DNA of 64,000 bases. Source: Pseudonocardia autotrophica. GTDB taxonomy: Bacteria > Actinomycetota > Actinomycetes > Mycobacteriales > Pseudonocardiaceae. The stretch is from positions 124,001 through 188,000 of the forward strand of contig NZ_JNYD01000009.1 of NCBI RefSeq assembly GCF_000717175.1, in the 5' to 3' direction. Shown in pieces: positions 34,323 to 44,197 of this stretch. Within the stretch, counting starts at the first letter, position 1. Every line of letters begins with the position of its first letter. The notes below the pieces were generated by a model. That model was given only the letters and a program-made list of their open reading frames with translations, ran no database searches and was not told the origin of the DNA. A program made the translations under genes and the position numbers.

Positions 34323-35690
34323 ATGCAGTCAGACGCCGACGCGGCCCTCCCCGAGGCCGCGCCGCCCCGCCGTTCCGCCCGGGCGTCCGTGGCCGCGGCC
34401 CTCTCGACCTCCCTCGAGTGGTACGACTTCTTCATCTACTCCACCGCGGCCGCGCTGGTGTTCAACACGACCTTCTTCGCGACGGACAGTGCGGTGGTCT
34501 CCGCGCTGAACTCGTTCGCCACCGTGGCGGTCGGCTTCATCGCCCGCCCCATCGGCGGCATCGTCGCAGGTCAGCTCGGCGACAAGTACGGGCGCAAGCC
34601 GGTGCTGGTCGGGGCGGTCGTCCTGATGGCCGTCGCCACCTCCCTGATCGGGTTCGTGCCGGCCACCCAGGCCGTGTGGCTCGCGCCGACCATCCTCGTC
34701 ACGCTGCGGGTCTGCCAGGGCCTCGCCGTCGGCGCACAGTGGGGCGGCGCGGTCCTGGTCGCGACCGAGAACGCGCCCGCGCACCTGCGCGGCTACTACG
34801 GCAGCTTCGCCCAGCTCGGCGTGCCGATCGGTGTCGTGCTGGGCAACGTCGCGTTCCTGCTCGCCACCGCCTTCGCGTCCCCCGAGGCGTTCGTCACATG
34901 GGTGTGGCGGATCCCGTTCTGGATCAGCCTGGTCATGCTGCCGATCGCCTTCGCCATCCACCGCTACCTGGAGGAGACGCCGGAGTTCCGGGCGGCCGCC
35001 GCGAAGGCGGCGGCGCAGCCCCAGGTGCGCCGCTCGCCGTTCTTCGAGGTCCTGCGCCGGAACCCGGGCGCGATCCTGACCGCGGCCGGCGCGAACACCG
35101 TCGGCATCGTGTTCTTCTACGCCACGATCACCGGCTCGGTGCAGCTCGTCACGACCTCTCTCGGCGTGGCCCGGTCCACCGTGCTGACCTGGATCCTGAT
35201 CGCCTGCGTGGTGATGATCCCGCTCGTGCCGTTCTTCGGCTGGTTGTCGGACCGGATCGGCCGCAAGCTCGTCTTCGGCCTCGGCTCGGCCGCGATGCTG
35301 GTGTGGGCCGTGCCGATGTGGCTGCTGATCGCCGCGTCGGGGCCCGACCGGATCTGGCCGTTCGCGGTGGCCGTGCTGGGCGCCGTCGTCGCGATGGCAC
35401 TGCAGACGGGCACCCAGGGCACGCTCTTCGCGGAGCTGTTCCCGCCGGAGATCCGCTTCTCCGGGGCCTCGCTCGGCTACCAGATCTCCGCGATCGTGGG
35501 CGGGTTCGCCCCGTTCGTCACCGTCGCGCTGATCAACGGCGACCCCGCCAACGCCTGGCGGGTCGGCGTGCTGATCGTCGTGCTCGCCGCCGCCGCCCTG
35601 CTGTGCCTGCAGCTCATCAGCCGCCGCCGCTACCACTCCACCGCCGCCCCGGCCGCCGCCACCGGCACCGAGGCGACCGCGGCCCGCTGA
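34323..35690 (+). CDS. MFS transporter of the metabolite:H+ symporter (MHS) type
   Basis: A 455-residue membrane protein with about 12 spans. STSLEWYDFFIYSTAAALVF is the first helix typical of the MHS family (shikimate, citrate, dicarboxylate and aromatic-acid importers), GQLGDKYGRKPVLVGA is MFS motif A, and GWLSDRIGRKLVFGLGSAAM its repeat. It probably imports an organic acid that the following ligase activates. ATG 34323 has CTGGAGA upstream; a start 30 bp earlier is less likely. Predicted to be repressed by the TetR protein encoded just upstream. Confidence 0.88.
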   Translation: MQSDADAALPEAAPPRRSARASVAAALSTSLEWYDFFIYSTAAALVFNTTFFATDSAVVSALNSFATVAVGFIARPIGGIVAGQLGDKYGRKPVLVGAVVLMAVATSLIGFVPATQAVWLAPTILVTLRVCQGLAVGAQWGGAVLVATENAPAHLRGYYGSFAQLGVPIGVVLGNVAFLLATAFASPEAFVTWVWRIPFWISLVMLPIAFAIHRYLEETPEFRAAAAKAAAQPQVRRSPFFEVLRRNPGAILTAAGANTVGIVFFYATITGSVQLVTTSLGVARSTVLTWILIACVVMIPLVPFFGWLSDRIGRKLVFGLGSAAMLVWAVPMWLLIAASGPDRIWPFAVAVLGAVVAMALQTGTQGTLFAELFPPEIRFSGASLGYQISAIVGGFAPFVTVALINGDPANAWRVGVLIVVLAAAALLCLQLISRRRYHSTAAPAAATGTEATAAR

Positions 35691-35704
35691 CGCCGGAGGC
35701 CCCC

Positions 35705-37258
35705 GTGCAGACACCCACCTCGGACACACCCTTTCCCGACGCGATCGCGCAGACCGATCCCGGGCGCCCGGCGTACGTCATGGCCGACAGCGGTCGGACC
35801 GTGACCTACGGCGAGCTGGTCGACTCGTCCCGGGCGATCGCCGCCCTGCTCCGGTCGCGCGGGCTGCGGCACGGCGACTGTGTCGCGATCCTGATGGAGA
35901 ACACCGCGGACTACCTGCCGGTGGCCTGGGCGGCGCAGGGGAGCGGCCTGCGGTACGTCGGGCTGCCGGTCCGGCTCGAGCCGGCGGAGGCGGCCTACAT
36001 CCTCCGCGACTCCGGTGCCCGTGCGCTCGTCGTCAGCCCGGCGTACACCGGGCGGGCAGCGTCGGCGCTGCGCGAGGCGCCCGGGGTGGGGCTGCGGCTC
36101 ACCACGGGTGCCGCGGAGGAGGGGTTCGAGGAGCTGGCGTCGGCGGTCGCCGCCGCCCCGCCGGTCGTCCTCGAGGAACGGGAGGGCGTCGACCTGCTCT
36201 ACTCCTCGGGCACGACGGGGCGGCCGAAGGGTGTCGCCGCGGCCCTTCCGCTGGCCCCGCTGGGCACCCCTCCGGGTGTCGCCACCCTGCTGCACGACCG
36301 TTGGGGGCTCGACGAGAAGGCGGTCTACCTCTCGCCCGCCCCGCTCTACCACGCCGCGCCGCTGCGGTTCTGCATGACGGTGCACCGGTACGGCGGCACG
36401 GTCGTGATCATGGAGAAGTTCGACGCTGCGGCCGCGCTCGAGCTCGTGGAGCGGCACCGGGTGACCCACACCCAGATGGTGCCGACGATGCTGATCCGGA
36501 TGCTCAAGCTGCCGCCGGAGGTCCGGGCGGCGCGCGACCTGTCGTCGCTGCAGGTCGTCGTGCACGCGGCGGCCCCGTGTCCGGCCGAGGTCAAGCGGGA
36601 ACTGATCGACTGGCTCGGGCCGATCGTGCACGAGTACTACTCGTCGACCGAGAACTACCTGTTCACCGCGATCGACTCCGAGGAGTGGCTCACGCACCCG
36701 GGCTCCGTCGGACGGGCGCTGGTCGGGCAACCGCACGTCCTCGACGACGACGGGACGGAACTGCCGCCCGGCGAGGTCGGCACGATCTGGTCCGAGGGCG
36801 GGCTGGAGTTCGAGTACCTCAACGACCCGGTCAAGACCGCGGGCTCGCGCAACGACCGGGGCTGGACCACGGTCGGCGACCTCGGCCACGTCGACCGGGA
36901 CGGCTACCTCTTCCTCGCCGACCGCCGGTCCGACCTGGTGCTGTCCGGCGGCGTGAACATCTACCCGCAGGAGGCGGAGAACGTCCTGGTCGGCCACCCG
37001 GACGTCGCCGACGCCGCCGTGTTCGGCATCCCGCACGACGAGATGGGGGAGGTCGTCCACGCCGTCGTCCAGGTGCAGCCGGGGCGGGTTCCCGGCCCGA
37101 AGCTCGCCGAGCAGCTGCTCGCCTGGTGCCGGCAGCACCTCTCGACGTACAAGTGTCCGCGTGCCCTCGACTTCGCCGACCGGCTCCCGCGCCAGGCCAC
37201 GGGCAAGCTGTTCAAGCGCGAGCTGAAGGAGCGCTACGCCGCCCGTTCGGCAGGCTGA
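35705..37258 (+). CDS. Acyl-CoA synthetase (AMP-forming, FadD/aryl ligase type)
   Basis: A 517-residue adenylate-forming ligase. LLYSSGTTGRPKGVAAALP is the P-loop, HEYYSSTENYLFTA the aromatic/ATP motif, GWTTVGDLGHVDRDGYLFLA the hinge region, SDLVLSGGVNIYPQEAENVL the CoA motif, and RQATGKLFKRELKERY carries the catalytic Lys. It should form the CoA thioester of the acid brought in by the transporter. GTG 35705 has GGAGG upstream and lies 14 bp after the transporter stop. Substrate could be a fatty, aryl or branched acid. Confidence 0.88.
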   Translation: MQTPTSDTPFPDAIAQTDPGRPAYVMADSGRTVTYGELVDSSRAIAALLRSRGLRHGDCVAILMENTADYLPVAWAAQGSGLRYVGLPVRLEPAEAAYILRDSGARALVVSPAYTGRAASALREAPGVGLRLTTGAAEEGFEELASAVAAAPPVVLEEREGVDLLYSSGTTGRPKGVAAALPLAPLGTPPGVATLLHDRWGLDEKAVYLSPAPLYHAAPLRFCMTVHRYGGTVVIMEKFDAAAALELVERHRVTHTQMVPTMLIRMLKLPPEVRAARDLSSLQVVVHAAAPCPAEVKRELIDWLGPIVHEYYSSTENYLFTAIDSEEWLTHPGSVGRALVGQPHVLDDDGTELPPGEVGTIWSEGGLEFEYLNDPVKTAGSRNDRGWTTVGDLGHVDRDGYLFLADRRSDLVLSGGVNIYPQEAENVLVGHPDVADAAVFGIPHDEMGEVVHAVVQVQPGRVPGPKLAEQLLAWCRQHLSTYKCPRALDFADRLPRQATGKLFKRELKERYAARSAG

Positions 37259-37260
37259 CC

Positions 37261-38133
37261 TCACTGCACGAGCGGCCGCAGGACGCGGTGCGCCCACTCG
37301 GCCAGGGTGGTGGGGGTGGTGGTGAGCGCCGTGCGGGGCGGGTCGGACCGGAGGCCCCGCGTCCCGGCCGTCATGCCGACGATCCCCTCGACCGCCCCCT
37401 CGCCGAGGCCGGCAGCGCGGAGGGCGGCGCGGACGTCGTCGTCGGAGAGGCGGTGGTAGGTGACGGGCCGGCCGAGGACCTCGGCGAGGACGGCCGCGAC
37501 CTGCGCGTACGTGAGGTCCTCAGGCCCGTGCACGCCCTGGACGACCCGGCCCGACCAGTCCCGCGCGAGCAGGCGCGCCGCGGCGACCTCCCCGATGTCG
37601 CGCGGGTCCACCCACGCCATCGGCTCCTCCGGGTCGCGGGCGGCGGCGAGGACGCCCTGCCGCAGCCCGTCGACGTCGGCGAGGAGGTTCGTGCAGAAGT
37701 AGCCGCAGCGCAGGTGGGTCACCGCGGCACCGGTGGCGTCGAGCAGCTCCTCGATGCGCCCGAGCCCGTCGATGTGCCCGGCGCCGGACCGCAGCTCGGC
37801 GCCGCCACTGCTCAGGAACACGTTCCGGCCGACCTCGCGGGCTGCGGCCGCGAACACCTCGCCGAGCGCGGCGGACTCCTTCACCGGGTCGTCCGCGGTG
37901 TGCGGGGTGACGTCGAGCCAGAACGCGGCCTCCGCCCCCGCTGCGGCCTCCCGGACGAACGCGCGGTCGGTGAGGTCCCCCTGCCGGACGTCGGCGGCGG
38001 CGCGCACGACCGGGTCGAGCCGCGACGGGTCGCGGACCAGCAGGGTCGGCCGAGCCCCGGCCTGCAGCAGCAGGTGCACGACCCGGCTCCCGACACGACC
38101 GGTGGGGGCGGTGACGACGATCCGTTCGCTCAT
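37261..38133 (-). CDS. NmrA-like NAD(P)-binding reductase
   Basis: A 290-residue atypical short-chain dehydrogenase. IVVTAPTGRVGSRVVHLLLQ is the nucleotide-binding GxxGxxG-like motif, VRQGDLTDRAFVREA the acid loop, and NVFLSSGGAELRS the central strand. No YxxxK catalytic pair is obvious, as in NmrA/QorB-type sensors and quinone reductases. Convergent with the ligase gene (2-bp gap) and divergent from a small hypothetical gene. The role is not evident. Confidence 0.82.
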   Translation of the reverse strand: MSERIVVTAPTGRVGSRVVHLLLQAGARPTLLVRDPSRLDPVVRAAADVRQGDLTDRAFVREAAAGAEAAFWLDVTPHTADDPVKESAALGEVFAAAAREVGRNVFLSSGGAELRSGAGHIDGLGRIEELLDATGAAVTHLRCGYFCTNLLADVDGLRQGVLAAARDPEEPMAWVDPRDIGEVAAARLLARDWSGRVVQGVHGPEDLTYAQVAAVLAEVLGRPVTYHRLSDDDVRAALRAAGLGEGAVEGIVGMTAGTRGLRSDPPRTALTTTPTTLAEWAHRVLRPLVQ

Positions 38134-38261
38134 GACCACTGGCTACGCCCCAACCCTGACAGGAGCGGTCAGGGACGGGCGCCGGATACGTCCGTTCGCC
38201 CGTTTCGTGTACGTAGTTCTCCCCGTCGCGCGGGACCCGTCGGGACGCGCACAGTTCCTCC

Positions 38262-38528
38262 ATGACGATCCGCCTGGTCACCGGGACGGCCGGGCTCGAC
38301 GGAACCGCCCCGGACATCCCGCCGCACGACCGGTGCCGTTTCCGGGCCGCGGCCCACCACGCGCGCCGGCTCTACCCCGGCTGCGTCGGCGAGCTCCTCC
38401 ATCGCGAGCTGGTCGCCTACGCCGACTTCGGGCACCGCTTCGACCGCGAGGCGCTCGTACCGCGCCTCGCCGACGAGATCCTCGCCAGGCCGGTCCACCC
38501 GGTCGACGAGCATCAGCCGGGGGCGTAG
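38262..38528 (+). CDS. Small hypothetical protein, 88 residues
   Basis: A soluble protein with DRCRFRAAAHHARRLYPGCV, GELLHRELVAYADFGHRFD and a C-terminal helix. I believe similar short proteins occur widely in actinobacteria, but the function is unknown to me. The ribosome site is weak. Its last 16 bases overlap the convergent AHSA1 gene. Confidence 0.6.
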   Translation: MTIRLVTGTAGLDGTAPDIPPHDRCRFRAAAHHARRLYPGCVGELLHRELVAYADFGHRFDREALVPRLADEILARPVHPVDEHQPGA

Positions 38529-38980
38529 GCGCTCCAGTCCGGCATCTCGGTGCCGTGGAGGGAGGCCTCGAGCCGGTCGAGGTACCAGTTCCAGCCCGCC
38601 TCGACGTCCGCCGGGTCGAGCCCCGGGACCAGCCGCTGGCTGAAGACCAGCTCCGTGCCCCCGCCGGCGGGGGCGAGGTCGACCTCGATGAGCCACGCCT
38701 GCCCCTCGGGCCCGTCGGGGACCTCGACGGCGAGCCGGTGCGGCGCCGCGCACTCGTGGATCGTCACGGTGACCGGCTCGGCCACGGCCCCGCCCGCGTC
38801 GACCTCGCCGGTCACGGTGAGCTCCACGGTGCCGCCGGCGCGGCCGGTGCCGGTGTAGGAGCCGAACCAGCGGGCCAGCCGGGCGGAGTCGGTGAGCGCC
38901 GCCCAGACCTCCTCGACCGGGTCGGGATACGTCCGGTGCAGGATCAGGGTGCGGCGGTCGCCGGGGTCAGGCAGTGCCAC
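38513..38980 (-). CDS. SRPBCC (AHSA1/ATPase-activator type) domain protein
   Basis: A 155-residue START/Bet-v-1-fold protein. LILHRTYPDPVEEVWAALTD, SARLARWFGSYTGTGRAGG and the C-terminal GWNWYLDRLEASLHG are the AHSA1 family signature; these proteins bind hydrophobic ligands. Its ATG overlaps the end of the ArsR gene by 14 bp. ArsR plus SRPBCC is a recurrent pair in actinobacteria, in which the regulator controls itself and the partner. Confidence 0.88.
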   Translation of the reverse strand: MALPDPGDRRTLILHRTYPDPVEEVWAALTDSARLARWFGSYTGTGRAGGTVELTVTGEVDAGGAVAEPVTVTIHECAAPHRLAVEVPDGPEGQAWLIEVDLAPAGGGTELVFSQRLVPGLDPADVEAGWNWYLDRLEASLHGTEMPDWSAYAPG

Positions 38981-39341
38981 GGTGCTCTCCCGTCGGGTCG
39001 GCGGCGCGCCGGGCGCGACGGCCGCGGTGGAGTTCGGTGTCGAGGGCGTCGAGCCGCGCGGCGGGCCCGACCGGCGGGGCGTCGTCGGTCAGGGGGCGGA
39101 ACCTGCCGAGCCAGTCGTCCAGCTCGGCGAGCCCCGCGCGGCGGAGGGTGTAGACGCGGTGCTGGCCCCGCACCGCGGACTCGACGAGCCCCGATTCCCG
39201 CAGGACCCGCAGATGCCGGCTCACCGCCGGGCGCGTGATCGGGAACCGGGCGGCGATGTCGCCCGCCGTGGCCGGGCCCTCGGCGAGGAGCTCGACGACC
39301 TGCCGGCGCAGGGGGTCGGCCAGCACCGCGAACGCGTCCAC
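38967..39341 (-). CDS. ArsR-family winged-helix regulator
   Basis: A 124-residue repressor. DAFAVLADPLRRQVVELLAE, FPITRPAVSRHLRVLRESGL and RGQHRVYTLRRAGLAELDDW form the winged helix. No metal-binding Cys pair is visible, so it is not a classic metal sensor. GTG 39341 was chosen because TTGCCG-N18-TACATA ends six bases before it, a leaderless promoter. The longer ORF upstream would run through that promoter. Confidence 0.85.
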   Translation of the reverse strand: MDAFAVLADPLRRQVVELLAEGPATAGDIAARFPITRPAVSRHLRVLRESGLVESAVRGQHRVYTLRRAGLAELDDWLGRFRPLTDDAPPVGPAARLDALDTELHRGRRARRAADPTGEHRGTA

Positions 39342-39347
39342 GGGAGA

Positions 39348-39377
39348 TATGTAACCGCAGACGTACTTAACCGGCAA
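39348..39377 (-). promoter_or_regulatory. Leaderless promoter of the ArsR-SRPBCC operon
   Basis: On the minus strand TTGCCG (39377-39372), 18 bases, then TACATA (39353-39348), six bases before the GTG. GTTAAGTA and GTTACATA are direct-repeat-like elements within it and may be the autoregulatory site. Confidence 0.5.
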
Positions 39378-39457
39378 GTGCACACATCGCGTCGCGGTTT
39401 CGGCCGTCGCCGGGCGGGGATGCCGACCGTGACCATCCCGGCGCCCAGGGAGGACCC

Positions 39458-39616
39458 GTGCCGAACCCCGACACCGACCCGCGCGACGACGAGGCGGCCG
39501 AGCCCGTCGACGCGCCGACCCGCGACGTCGACCCGGGCACCGCGCGCCCGACCGACGACGGCCGCGACGACCGCACCGACGCCGAGCGGGAGGCCACCGA
39601 GTTCGGCGGGGAGTGA
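39458..39616 (+). CDS. Small acidic disordered protein, 52 residues
   Basis: GTG 39458 has a good AGGGAGGA site. The product is nearly all Asp, Glu, Pro, Thr and Arg (VPNPDTDPRDDEAAEPVD, ending EATEFGGE) with no hydrophobic core, so it should be intrinsically disordered. Family unknown. It sits alone between the ArsR and DUF1707 genes, both of which are on the other strand. Confidence 0.5.
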   Translation: MPNPDTDPRDDEAAEPVDAPTRDVDPGTARPTDDGRDDRTDAEREATEFGGE

Positions 39617-39656
39617 GGCCGGGCCGACGGCGGTCCGGAGTCGCGTCTGGGACGGA

Positions 39657-40478
39657 TCAGCGTGCCTCGTGCGGGTGGACCGCGACGATCGAGCCGTCCG
39701 GGCGGGCCTCCAGGTAGCCCGTCTCGCCGTACTCGTTCGACGCGTAGACGGCGATCCGCGGGCCGGTGCCCTCGTCGTCGATGATCAGGTAGCGGCTGGT
39801 CGGGTCGGGCACCTTCAGGCTCTCCGGTGCCCCGGCCACCAGCCCGAGCGCGGTCGCCGCGTCGATCGTCGCGAGGTCGACGACGGGCTGGTCGGCGTCC
39901 CGGGTGCCGGCCGGGCTGGGGCCGTCGAGGCCGCCGCGGTAGGTGTAGGACTGCGCGCGGCCCGGCGAGCCCTCGACCGGCACGGTCAGCACGGCGTAGT
40001 CCGGGTAGATCGTCGCATCGGCGACGACCGCGGTGCCCAGCCGGGAGCGGAGGTCGTCGACGAGGCGGCCGAAGCCCTCCGGGGTGTGCAGGCCGGCCGG
40101 GGTGACGACGACCGGGGCGACCTGGCGGCCCGCCGCGGCGGTCTCCCCGGCCGCGACCGTGGCCGGGGCGCTGGACCGGGCCGCGGCGTGCCCGACCCCG
40201 AACCCGACCCCGAGCAGCGCCAGCGCGACCAGCACGCCGGCCCAGCGCGTCCCGCGGGAGCGCTGCGGCCGGTCCGGGGGCAGGAGCGCGATCGGGCGCT
40301 CGAGCTGCAGGTCCGCGACGAGCGCCTTCAGCTCGCCGAGGGTGGTGGCCCGCAGCGCGGTGGCCGTGCGCTCGCGGTGCTCGGCCCCGTCCATCTGCCC
40401 CTCCGCGTACGCGGCGTCGAGGGCGTTGCACAGCGCGTTCCGGTCCGCGTCGCGGGCCCGGGTGCGGAGGGAGGACAC
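39657..40478 (-). CDS. DUF1707 membrane-anchored protein
   Basis: A 273-residue protein. Residues about 5-58 are the SHOCT-like DUF1707 domain (ARDADRNALCNALDAAYAEG, DGAEHRERTATALRATTLGE). One transmembrane helix follows at about 78-100 (WAGVLVALALLGVGFGVGH), then an external domain of about 170 residues with no recognised family. The GTG at 40478 lies seven bases after a TACGAT box, suggesting a leaderless mRNA. DUF1707 proteins are common in actinobacteria, with no established biochemical role. Confidence 0.82.
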   Translation of the reverse strand: MSSLRTRARDADRNALCNALDAAYAEGQMDGAEHRERTATALRATTLGELKALVADLQLERPIALLPPDRPQRSRGTRWAGVLVALALLGVGFGVGHAAARSSAPATVAAGETAAAGRQVAPVVVTPAGLHTPEGFGRLVDDLRSRLGTAVVADATIYPDYAVLTVPVEGSPGRAQSYTYRGGLDGPSPAGTRDADQPVVDLATIDAATALGLVAGAPESLKVPDPTSRYLIIDDEGTGPRIAVYASNEYGETGYLEARPDGSIVAVHPHEAR

Positions 40479-40579
40479 GGCCGAGATCGTAGGACCGGGG
40501 TCACACCACACCGGACCGGGGCCGCCGGTCGGTGCTGGTCAGCGCCGGTCCGGCTCGGATCAGCCCGGGTCGGTGCCGA

Positions 40580-41377
40580 TCAGGGCAGCTCGTAGGGGTC
40601 CTGCGGGGCGGCGACGGGCCGGACCTCCAGCGCGGTGATCCGCGCGGTGTGCGTGCCGTCGCCCGCGGTGTAGGTGCCCGTGACCTGCTGCCAGGAGTTC
40701 CGCGCGGGCACCCGCTCCGCCGGGGCACCGGCCGTCTCGACGAGGTAGCTGCGGGCGTCGGCGGCGCAGCAGCTGATCACCATCCGGCTCAGGTACCAGC
40801 CGCCCTCCTCGCGCGGTGTCACGAAGCCGGTGAGCACGACGGTGTGGCCGGCCAGCGTCCGGCCGTCGTCCCAGGCGGCACGCTCGGCGTAGTCGTGCAG
40901 CTCGACCGCGACCGGGTCGGGCCCCGCCAGGGTCTCGGTGGCCACCGCCGCCGGGCGCGGGACCTCGGCACCGGCGCGGTCCGCGGCGAAGGCGCCCAGC
41001 GCGGGCGGCGGCACGAGCAGCACGAGGAACACGGGCAGCACCAGCAGCCAGCCGACGCCCGGGACCCGGGAGTGGTCGTGCCCCTCGGCCTGCTCGTCGG
41101 CGCGGAGCCGTTCGAGCGTCTCGCGGTCCGCGGCGAGCGGGCCGCGGGTGTGCACCCGTGCCCGGGCCAGCCGCGCGGCCCCCGCGGACTCCTCGGGGGC
41201 GGCACGCAGGCCGGCGACGACCCCCCACAGGCCGGCGGCCATCAGCAGCCCGCCCGCGATCGCGAGCAGCGGCCCGTGCCCGGGGCGGACGTAGTCGACG
41301 TGGTTGCCGAAGACGACCAGCTGCACCGCCACCGCGCCGAGCACGAACAGCAGGATCGGTGCGACGAGCCGGTTCAC
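40580..41377 (-). CDS. TIGR03943-family membrane protein (permease partner)
   Basis: A 265-residue protein with N-terminal helices (PILLFVLGAVAVQLVVFGNH, LLAIAGGLLMAAGLWGVVAG), a central helix (WLLVLPVFLVLLVPPPALGA) and an external domain containing LTGFVTPREEGGWYLSRMVI then SCCAADAR. This resembles the YcgQ/TIGR03943 family, found next to DUF318 permeases. The GTG start overlaps the permease stop (GTGA). It probably works with that permease; the CC pair may bind metal. Confidence 0.82.
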   Translation of the reverse strand: MNRLVAPILLFVLGAVAVQLVVFGNHVDYVRPGHGPLLAIAGGLLMAAGLWGVVAGLRAAPEESAGAARLARARVHTRGPLAADRETLERLRADEQAEGHDHSRVPGVGWLLVLPVFLVLLVPPPALGAFAADRAGAEVPRPAAVATETLAGPDPVAVELHDYAERAAWDDGRTLAGHTVVLTGFVTPREEGGWYLSRMVISCCAADARSYLVETAGAPAERVPARNSWQQVTGTYTAGDGTHTARITALEVRPVAAPQDPYELP

Positions 41378-42390
41378 AGCAGGATCCCGCCGACGACCGC
41401 GCTCACCACGACCGCCACCACGAAGGTCGCGGGCGCGAAGTGCTGGGCGAACCGGCGGCCGAAGGTGCCCGCCTGCATCGCCACCAGCTTGAGGTCGACC
41501 ACCGGCCCGACGACGAGGAACGCGAGCTTCGCCGTCAGGGAGAACCCGGACAGCCCGGCGACCACGAAGGCGTCGGCCTCCGAGCACACGCACAGCACCA
41601 CGGCGAGCAGGGCCAGCACCAGCAACGAGACGACGGGGACGCCGCCGATCCCCGCGGTCCAGGCCGGGTCGACGACGACGTTGAGGGTCGCGGCGGCCAG
41701 CGCGCCGACCGCGAGGTAGCCGCCGGCGTGCAGGAAGTCGTGCTGCAGGGTGGTGCGGAAGCGCTCACCGCGGGTGCCGCCCTCGCGGTGCGCGGGCCGC
41801 GGGGGACGCAGCCACTCCGGCCGGCCCAGCGCCGACCACAGCCACCCCATCACCAGCGCCACCGCGAGCGAGCCGACGGCCCGCGCCACCACCATCTCCG
41901 GGTTCTGCGGGAAGGCGACGGCCGTCGCCACCAGGACGATCGGGTTGATCGCCGGGGCCGAGAGCAGGAAGGCCAGGGCGGCCGGCGCGGCCACACCTCC
42001 GGCCATCATCCGCCCCGCCACCGGGACGGACGCGCACTCGCACCCGGGCAGCACGCCGCCGGCGATCCCGGCGACCGGCACCGCGGCGGCCGGCCGGCGG
42101 GGCAGCACGCGAGCGAGCGCGCCCTCCGGGACGAAGGCCGAGATCGCCGCCGACAGCATGACGCCCAGCACCAGGAACGGCACCGCCTGCAGCACGATCG
42201 CCACGAACACCGTCGACCAGGTCTGCACGGCCTCGTTCGTGCCGAGGACGAGCTCGAAGGCGTACCGCCCGACCAGCGCCGCCGCCGTCACGCCGAGCAG
42301 GACGATCGGCACCACCGGCAGGGGCGGCGGCTGCCGCACCCGGTCGCGGTGCCCGGCGGGGCGCCCGCCGTCGGCTCGGGTCTCCGTCAC
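41374..42390 (-). CDS. DUF318/ArsP_1-type permease
   Basis: A 338-residue membrane protein with about eight spans. GGVLPGCECASVPVAGRMMA and FLLSAPAINPIVLVATAVAF are the signature of the DUF318 permeases, and CVCSEADAFVVAGLSGF is the second conserved Cys motif. Relatives export organoarsenicals or are linked to metal homeostasis. With the TIGR03943 partner it forms a two-gene operon. No zinc-regulator box is apparent upstream. GTG 42390 has GGAAGGGG. Confidence 0.87.
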   Translation of the reverse strand: MTETRADGGRPAGHRDRVRQPPPLPVVPIVLLGVTAAALVGRYAFELVLGTNEAVQTWSTVFVAIVLQAVPFLVLGVMLSAAISAFVPEGALARVLPRRPAAAVPVAGIAGGVLPGCECASVPVAGRMMAGGVAAPAALAFLLSAPAINPIVLVATAVAFPQNPEMVVARAVGSLAVALVMGWLWSALGRPEWLRPPRPAHREGGTRGERFRTTLQHDFLHAGGYLAVGALAAATLNVVVDPAWTAGIGGVPVVSLLVLALLAVVLCVCSEADAFVVAGLSGFSLTAKLAFLVVGPVVDLKLVAMQAGTFGRRFAQHFAPATFVVAVVVSAVVGGILL

Positions 42391-42458
42391 GCGTTCCCCT
42401 TCCGTGGGCCCTCTGCTTGTCGGGCCAAGGCGGGAGCCGTTACGGATCGAGGTTCACG

Positions 42459-43265
42459 TCACGGGATCCGCTCGAGCAGGTCGACCGCGACGGTCCCCTG
42501 CGGACGACCCGCGACCAGCAGCGTCCGTCCCCGCACCTCCACCACCGTCGAGGTGGTGCCGACGCGGGCCCGGTAGCGGCCGTCGGGCGGCAACGCCACG
42601 CCGTCGGGAACCGCCGGCCGGGCCCCGTCGGCCCGGGCGAGCACCCGGTGCGGGCGGCCGAGGACGTTCCGCGCCCCGAGGAGGTCCCCCGCCGCGACGA
42701 GCGCGCGGACGCGGGTGGACGAGCAGCCGGGCAGCAGCGGGACGCCGTGCGCGGTGAAGTCGTGCCGGGCACCGAGCCGGCGGAGCAGCCGGACGTCGCC
42801 GACCCCGCGGTGCCCGAAGCGGAAGTTCTCCCCGACGACGACGTCGGTGGCGCGCAGGGCGCGGACCAGCACGTCCCGCACGAAGTCGACGGCCGGGGTG
42901 CGGGCGACCTCGCCGTCGAACGGCAGCACGAGGACGGCGTCGGCGCCGTGCGCGCGGGCCAGCTCGGCGCGCCGCTCCAGGGTGACGACCGTGGTGGTGT
43001 CGCGGGCCGGCCCCGCCACGGTCGCCGGGTGCGGGTCGAAGGTGGTGAGCACGACCGGGAGCCGGCGACGCCGGCCCAGCCCGACCGCCCGGTCGAGCAG
43101 CCGCGCGTGGCCGCGGTGCAGCCCGTCGAACACCCCGAGGGTGACCACGGACCGGCCCCACCACCAGGGGACCTCGTCGAGGCCGTGCCAGTACCCGCCG
43201 GACCCGGCGCCGGACTCGGTCACGGGCACGGGTCCGGTCGGGGGTCGTTCGAGCGTGACCGTCAT
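42459..43265 (-). CDS. FAD synthetase (FMN adenylyltransferase) lacking an intact riboflavin-kinase domain
   Basis: A 268-residue relative of bifunctional RibF. The adenylyltransferase domain is complete: VTLGVFDGLHRGHARLLDRA (residues about 41-60), VVGENFRFGHRGVGDVRLLR and SSTRVRALVAAGDLLGARNV. The kinase half should have a GxxxxGxxxGFPTAN motif and about 125 residues. Here only about 65 remain, with no such motif (PHRVLARADGARPAVPDG). It should make FAD from FMN and ATP. It lies downstream of a FADH2-dependent monooxygenase and its reductase, suggesting dedicated flavin supply. Probably the last gene of that operon. Confidence 0.82.
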   Translation of the reverse strand: MTVTLERPPTGPVPVTESGAGSGGYWHGLDEVPWWWGRSVVTLGVFDGLHRGHARLLDRAVGLGRRRRLPVVLTTFDPHPATVAGPARDTTTVVTLERRAELARAHGADAVLVLPFDGEVARTPAVDFVRDVLVRALRATDVVVGENFRFGHRGVGDVRLLRRLGARHDFTAHGVPLLPGCSSTRVRALVAAGDLLGARNVLGRPHRVLARADGARPAVPDGVALPPDGRYRARVGTTSTVVEVRGRTLLVAGRPQGTVAVDLLERIP

Positions 43266-43342
43266 GGCGGTCTCCCTGTCGGACGGCGGTCCCGCCCGGC
43301 CCCGGGCACGCGGGGCCGGACGGACACCGGATCGGACGGACC

Positions 43343-44197
<855 letters not shown>

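Noticed and set aside
42391..42458. Zinc-regulator box before the DUF318 permease
   Set aside because: No AT-rich palindrome of the TGAAAATGATTTTCA kind is visible in this GC-rich stretch.
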